From positions 1 through 25,921 of the forward strand of contig JBBIPA010000032.1 in assembly GCA_037443085.1 (NCBI GenBank): DNA of 25,921 nt, in the 5' to 3' direction. Shown here piece after piece: positions 23,583 through 25,921 of the stretch. The notes beneath the pieces are model-generated. The model worked only from the letters and a program-made list of their open reading frames with translations. It searched no databases and was not told the origin of the DNA. Source of the DNA: JBBIPA01 sp037443085 (GTDB lineage Bacteria; Chloroflexota; Dehalococcoidia; GIF9; UBA5629). Numbering within the stretch: position 1 is the first letter of the stretch; each line of letters opens with the position of its first letter. A program made the position numbers and the translations under genes.

Positions 23583-24755
23583 ATGGAACGAGTTGGTTTA
23601 GAAGGGTCTATTGCCATAGCAGAAGCTGTTAGATTAGTTGATACCGATGTCATTGCTGCATATCCTATTACCCCGCAAACACATATCGTGGAACGTCTCG
23701 CTGAATATGTCGCTAATGGCGAGTTGAATGCTAATTACATACCTGTTGAATCAGAACATTCGGCAATGAGCGCATGCCTGGGATCTTCTGCTGTCGGCGC
23801 CAGGACATTTACCGCCACAGCAGGGCAGGGGTTGGAGTTAATGCATGAGGTGCTTTATATCGCCTCAGCATCACGACTGCCCATTGTCATGGCAGTAGTG
23901 GACCGGGCACTATCAGGACCGCTCAATGTCTGGGGCGACCATTCCGATGCCATGGCAACTCGAGACTGTGGCTGGATCCAGGTATTCGCTGAAAATGCCC
24001 AGCAAGCCTTCGATTTAGTTCTTTGCGCCTTTCGCATTGCCGAAGACCACAGAGTGCTTTTCCCGGTAATGATTCACATTGATGGATTCCATCTGTCACA
24101 TGTAATAGAACCCCTTTACTTATTGGAACAGGATAAGGTGAACAAGTTCTTGTCTCAATATACCCATCCCTATGCTCTTAATCCGGATAAGCCATTGACA
24201 GCAGGCGCTTTTGGTCCGCCGAATGTGTATACCGAAGCTAAGAAGGCTCAGGACGTAGCACTACGGGCTTCGAAGAAGATAATACTTGATGTCTGGCAGG
24301 AGTTCGGCAAATTCTCTGGCCGGTACTATTCGCCTATAGAAAAATATAAAGCTGATGATGCCGAAGTGCTATTACTAACTATGGGGAGCTATAGTGAGAC
24401 AGCGATGATAGCTATAGATAACATGCGTGAGCGTGGTGAAAAAGCAGGATTGCTACGGCTGCGATTATGGAGGCCATTTCCCTTTGACGAGTTTCGCCAG
24501 GCAGTAGCTAAAGCAAAGACGTTAGTCGTTCTTGATCGGGCATTGTCATTTGGCGGCCCATCGGGACCCGTTTGTTCAGAAGTCCAAGCTGCTCTTTATC
24601 CTGTAGAAATCAGGCCAAAGGTTATTAGCTTTGTTGGTGGATTGGGCGGCAGGGACATGTCAGCGACAGCTTTTGAAAACATGATCCGTGGGGGGATGCA
24701 AAAGGCAAAGCAAGGACAACTTGGCGGATTCGAAATGATAGAGGTGAGAGAATAA
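23583..24755 (+). CDS. porA: 2-oxoacid:ferredoxin oxidoreductase, alpha subunit
   Basis: The alpha subunit carries the pyrimidine-binding part of the thiamine pyrophosphate site. The 390-residue product starts MERVGLEGSIAIAEAV and contains AAYPITPQT at about residues 25-33, VESEHSAMSACLGSSAVGAR, and TATAGQGLELMHE, all standard for pyruvate-type alpha subunits. The C-terminal half has the transketolase-C-like domain (LLLTMGSYSETA, LRLWRPFPFDEF). The frame is open further upstream into porG, but the ATG at 23583, with GAGGAG about 9 bases before it, gives the expected N-terminus. The TAA stop shares one base with the porB start. Pyruvate is the likeliest substrate but not proven. Confidence 0.93.
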   Translation: MERVGLEGSIAIAEAVRLVDTDVIAAYPITPQTHIVERLAEYVANGELNANYIPVESEHSAMSACLGSSAVGARTFTATAGQGLELMHEVLYIASASRLPIVMAVVDRALSGPLNVWGDHSDAMATRDCGWIQVFAENAQQAFDLVLCAFRIAEDHRVLFPVMIHIDGFHLSHVIEPLYLLEQDKVNKFLSQYTHPYALNPDKPLTAGAFGPPNVYTEAKKAQDVALRASKKIILDVWQEFGKFSGRYYSPIEKYKADDAEVLLLTMGSYSETAMIAIDNMRERGEKAGLLRLRLWRPFPFDEFRQAVAKAKTLVVLDRALSFGGPSGPVCSEVQAALYPVEIRPKVISFVGGLGGRDMSATAFENMIRGGMQKAKQGQLGGFEMIEVRE

Positions 24756-25678
24756 TGAGCAAAGTAGTTCCTATCGGTAAGAATACGGTTACAACAGAAG
24801 AATACCTGGCTCCAGGACATCGTGCCTGTGTCGGATGTGCTGAGGAATTAGCTGTTAGATTGGTAGTTAAGGCTTTGGGCAAAGACATTATCATTGCTAA
24901 TGCTACTGGCTGCACCGAGATCGTCTCCTCGCCTTTTCCTTATACTTCATGGAGAGTTCCCTGGATACACACCCTGTTCGAGAATACAGCGGCAGTAGCT
25001 TCGGGAATGGAAAGTGGACTTAACGCTTTAAGTCGTAAAGGGAGATATAGCAATAAAACCAAGATAATAGCCATGGGTGGTGATGGCGCTACTGCCGATA
25101 TTGGCATACAGGCGCTGTCCGGCGCCTTGGAGAGAAAACACAACTTCATTTATTTCTGCTTTGATAATGAGGCCTACATGAACACCGGTATTCAACGTTC
25201 CAGTGCTACGCCTTTTGGTGCCTCTACCACCACTTCACCTGCAGGGAGTGCCAGCATTGGCCAGACTACATGGAAAAAGAACATGCCAGCTATCGCAGCA
25301 GCCCACGATATTCCCTATATTGCCACTGCTTGCCCCAGCTATCCCTTCGACCTGATAAACAAGGTGAACAAGGGGAAAAATATAAATGGCCCAAGTTACA
25401 TCCATGTCTTATCGGTATGCCCCACTGGCTGGCGCAGTGCACCAAATATTTCAGTAGACCTGGGACGGCTAGCAGTCCGAACCGGGATATTTCCGCTGTA
25501 CGAAATTGAGGATGGCAAATATACCCTTAATGTCGACCCGTCACACTTGCGTCCAGTTGAAGAATATCTCAAATTGCAGGGGCGATTCCGTCATCTCTCG
25601 CCTGAGCACATTGCCCAAATCCAGGAGAGAGTTACCACCGAATATGCCCAACTAAGAGAGAAATCAGGAAAGAAATAG
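24755..25678 (+). CDS. porB: 2-oxoacid:ferredoxin oxidoreductase, beta subunit
   Basis: The beta subunit binds the diphosphate of thiamine pyrophosphate and one [4Fe-4S] cluster. In the 307 residues the TPP motif is MGGDGATADIG (Gly109-Asp110-Gly111) and ends at Asn138 in CFDNEAYMNTGIQRS. Four cysteines placed like the family's cluster ligands are Cys25 and Cys28 (HRACVGCAEE), Cys53 (TGCTEIVSS) and Cys221 (SVCPTGW). The start overlaps the porA stop by one base (TAATG), so the three POR genes form one coupled operon. Such enzymes are oxygen-sensitive, which agrees with an anaerobic host. Confidence 0.94.
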   Translation: MSKVVPIGKNTVTTEEYLAPGHRACVGCAEELAVRLVVKALGKDIIIANATGCTEIVSSPFPYTSWRVPWIHTLFENTAAVASGMESGLNALSRKGRYSNKTKIIAMGGDGATADIGIQALSGALERKHNFIYFCFDNEAYMNTGIQRSSATPFGASTTTSPAGSASIGQTTWKKNMPAIAAAHDIPYIATACPSYPFDLINKVNKGKNINGPSYIHVLSVCPTGWRSAPNISVDLGRLAVRTGIFPLYEIEDGKYTLNVDPSHLRPVEEYLKLQGRFRHLSPEHIAQIQERVTTEYAQLREKSGKK

Positions 25679-25693
25679 CCACATTCTATCTAT

Positions 25694-25722
25694 TTGACTG
25701 AGCAAATCTGGTGCACTATACT
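25694..25722 (+). promoter_or_regulatory. Promoter of tRNA-Pro
   Basis: TTGACT (25694-25699) and TATACT (25717-25722) are exactly 17 bases apart, and the tRNA begins 14 bases after the -10. Confidence 0.7.
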
Positions 25723-25736
25723 TTCAGTTAGTGCTT

Positions 25737-25812
25737 CGGGGTGTAGCGCAGTGGCTAGCGCGCATGGTTTGGGACCATGAGGTCGGTGGTTCAAATCCAC
25801 TCACCCCGACCA
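25737..25812 (+). tRNA. tRNA-Pro (anticodon TGG)
   Basis: The 76-base gene has the acceptor pair CGGGGTG/CACCCCG, discriminator A and an encoded CCA. The anticodon arm is CATGG-TTTGGGA-CCATG, and the T arm contains GGTTCAAATCC. It has the C1-G72 pair typical of bacterial proline tRNAs and reads CCA and, by wobble, other CCN codons. Confidence 0.97.
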
Positions 25813-25868
25813 TGAATATGAAATTGGAGACTTTGACCTCATGGCCCAATAAAAGGGCTAAATATAAG

Positions 25869-25921
25869 TGTACGTCGTCAGCGAAAGTGAGACAAACAAG
25901 ACACCAAAGAAAGCGACACAT
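25869..25921. mobile_element. Possible left end of an insertion sequence at the window edge
   Basis: From TGTACGTCG at 25869 onward, the sequence holds related short blocks (GCGAAAGTGAGACA, GACACC, AAAGCGACACA). Such clustered repeats starting with TGT resemble the ends of IS21- or IS481-type elements. No transposase is visible before the window ends, so this is a weak call from pattern alone. Confidence 0.22.

Noticed and set aside
25724..25921. Minus-strand ORF of 65 codons containing VSGFEPPTSWSQTMRASHC
   Set aside because: It is the antisense translation of the tRNA-Pro gene, a well-known source of false 'conserved hypothetical' proteins.

Overview
The window is a densely packed bacterial chromosome segment that carries almost only core genes, with canonical Shine-Dalgarno sites and sigma-70 type promoters. 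It suggests an anaerobic, single-membrane bacterium, most likely a Chloroflexota lineage close to Dehalococcoidia. That placement is inference. It rests on a YidC without the large periplasmic domain of Gram-negative YidC, a type-2 (eukaryote-like) isoleucyl-tRNA synthetase, a stand-alone TrpB2 enzyme, an AspRS of the probable non-discriminating type, and a ferredoxin-dependent 2-oxoacid oxidoreductase. No phage, CRISPR array, complete insertion sequence or defence island is visible.

Layout. (1) 194-7744, plus strand: rpsF-ssb-rpsR-rpmH-rnpA-yidD-(beta-propeller lipoprotein)-yidC-jag-ileS. This is one tight run that joins the S6/SSB/S18 operon to the L34/RNase P/YidC operon. The 46-codon rpmH gene overlaps rpsR at its start. 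(2) 7763-10425, minus strand: an HtrA-type serine protease and a TrpB2-type tryptophan synthase beta chain. The latter has its own promoter, a T-box leader and a short leader ORF. (3) 11024-14824, plus strand: aspS, tig (trigger factor) and clpP. A short palindromic MITE-like segment lies at 14888-14998. (4) 15030-20530, minus strand: the operon dprA-topA-aroQ-M24 peptidase-PHP phosphoesterase, with overlapping or nearly touching genes. (5) 20648-20837, minus strand: two tandem tRNA-Ser genes (GGA and CGA anticodons). (6) 20904-22181, minus strand: a two-gene unit for the membrane part of a sodium-pumping decarboxylase, with a 42-residue gamma-like subunit followed by the beta subunit. (7) 22406-25812, plus strand: tRNA-Arg(CCG), a three-gene 2-oxoacid:ferredoxin oxidoreductase operon with fused gamma and delta subunits, and tRNA-Pro(UGG).

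How the genes fit together. Region 1 serves ribosome building, tRNA processing and co-translational membrane insertion: RnpA matures tRNAs, and YidD, YidC and Jag act at the membrane. Region 3 covers tRNA charging, nascent-chain folding and protein turnover. Region 4 covers DNA topology, DNA uptake or recombination, and one shikimate-pathway step. Regions 6 and 7 point to anaerobic carbon metabolism, in which 2-oxoacid oxidation gives reduced ferredoxin and decarboxylation can be coupled to a sodium gradient.

I see no clearly new multi-gene system. The observations most worth following are the swapped GIHH signature in IleRS, the T-box plus leader ORF in front of trpB, the rpsR/rpmH overlap joining two operons, the tiny gamma subunit beside the sodium pump, and the outer-membrane-assembly-like propeller lipoprotein placed directly before yidC.
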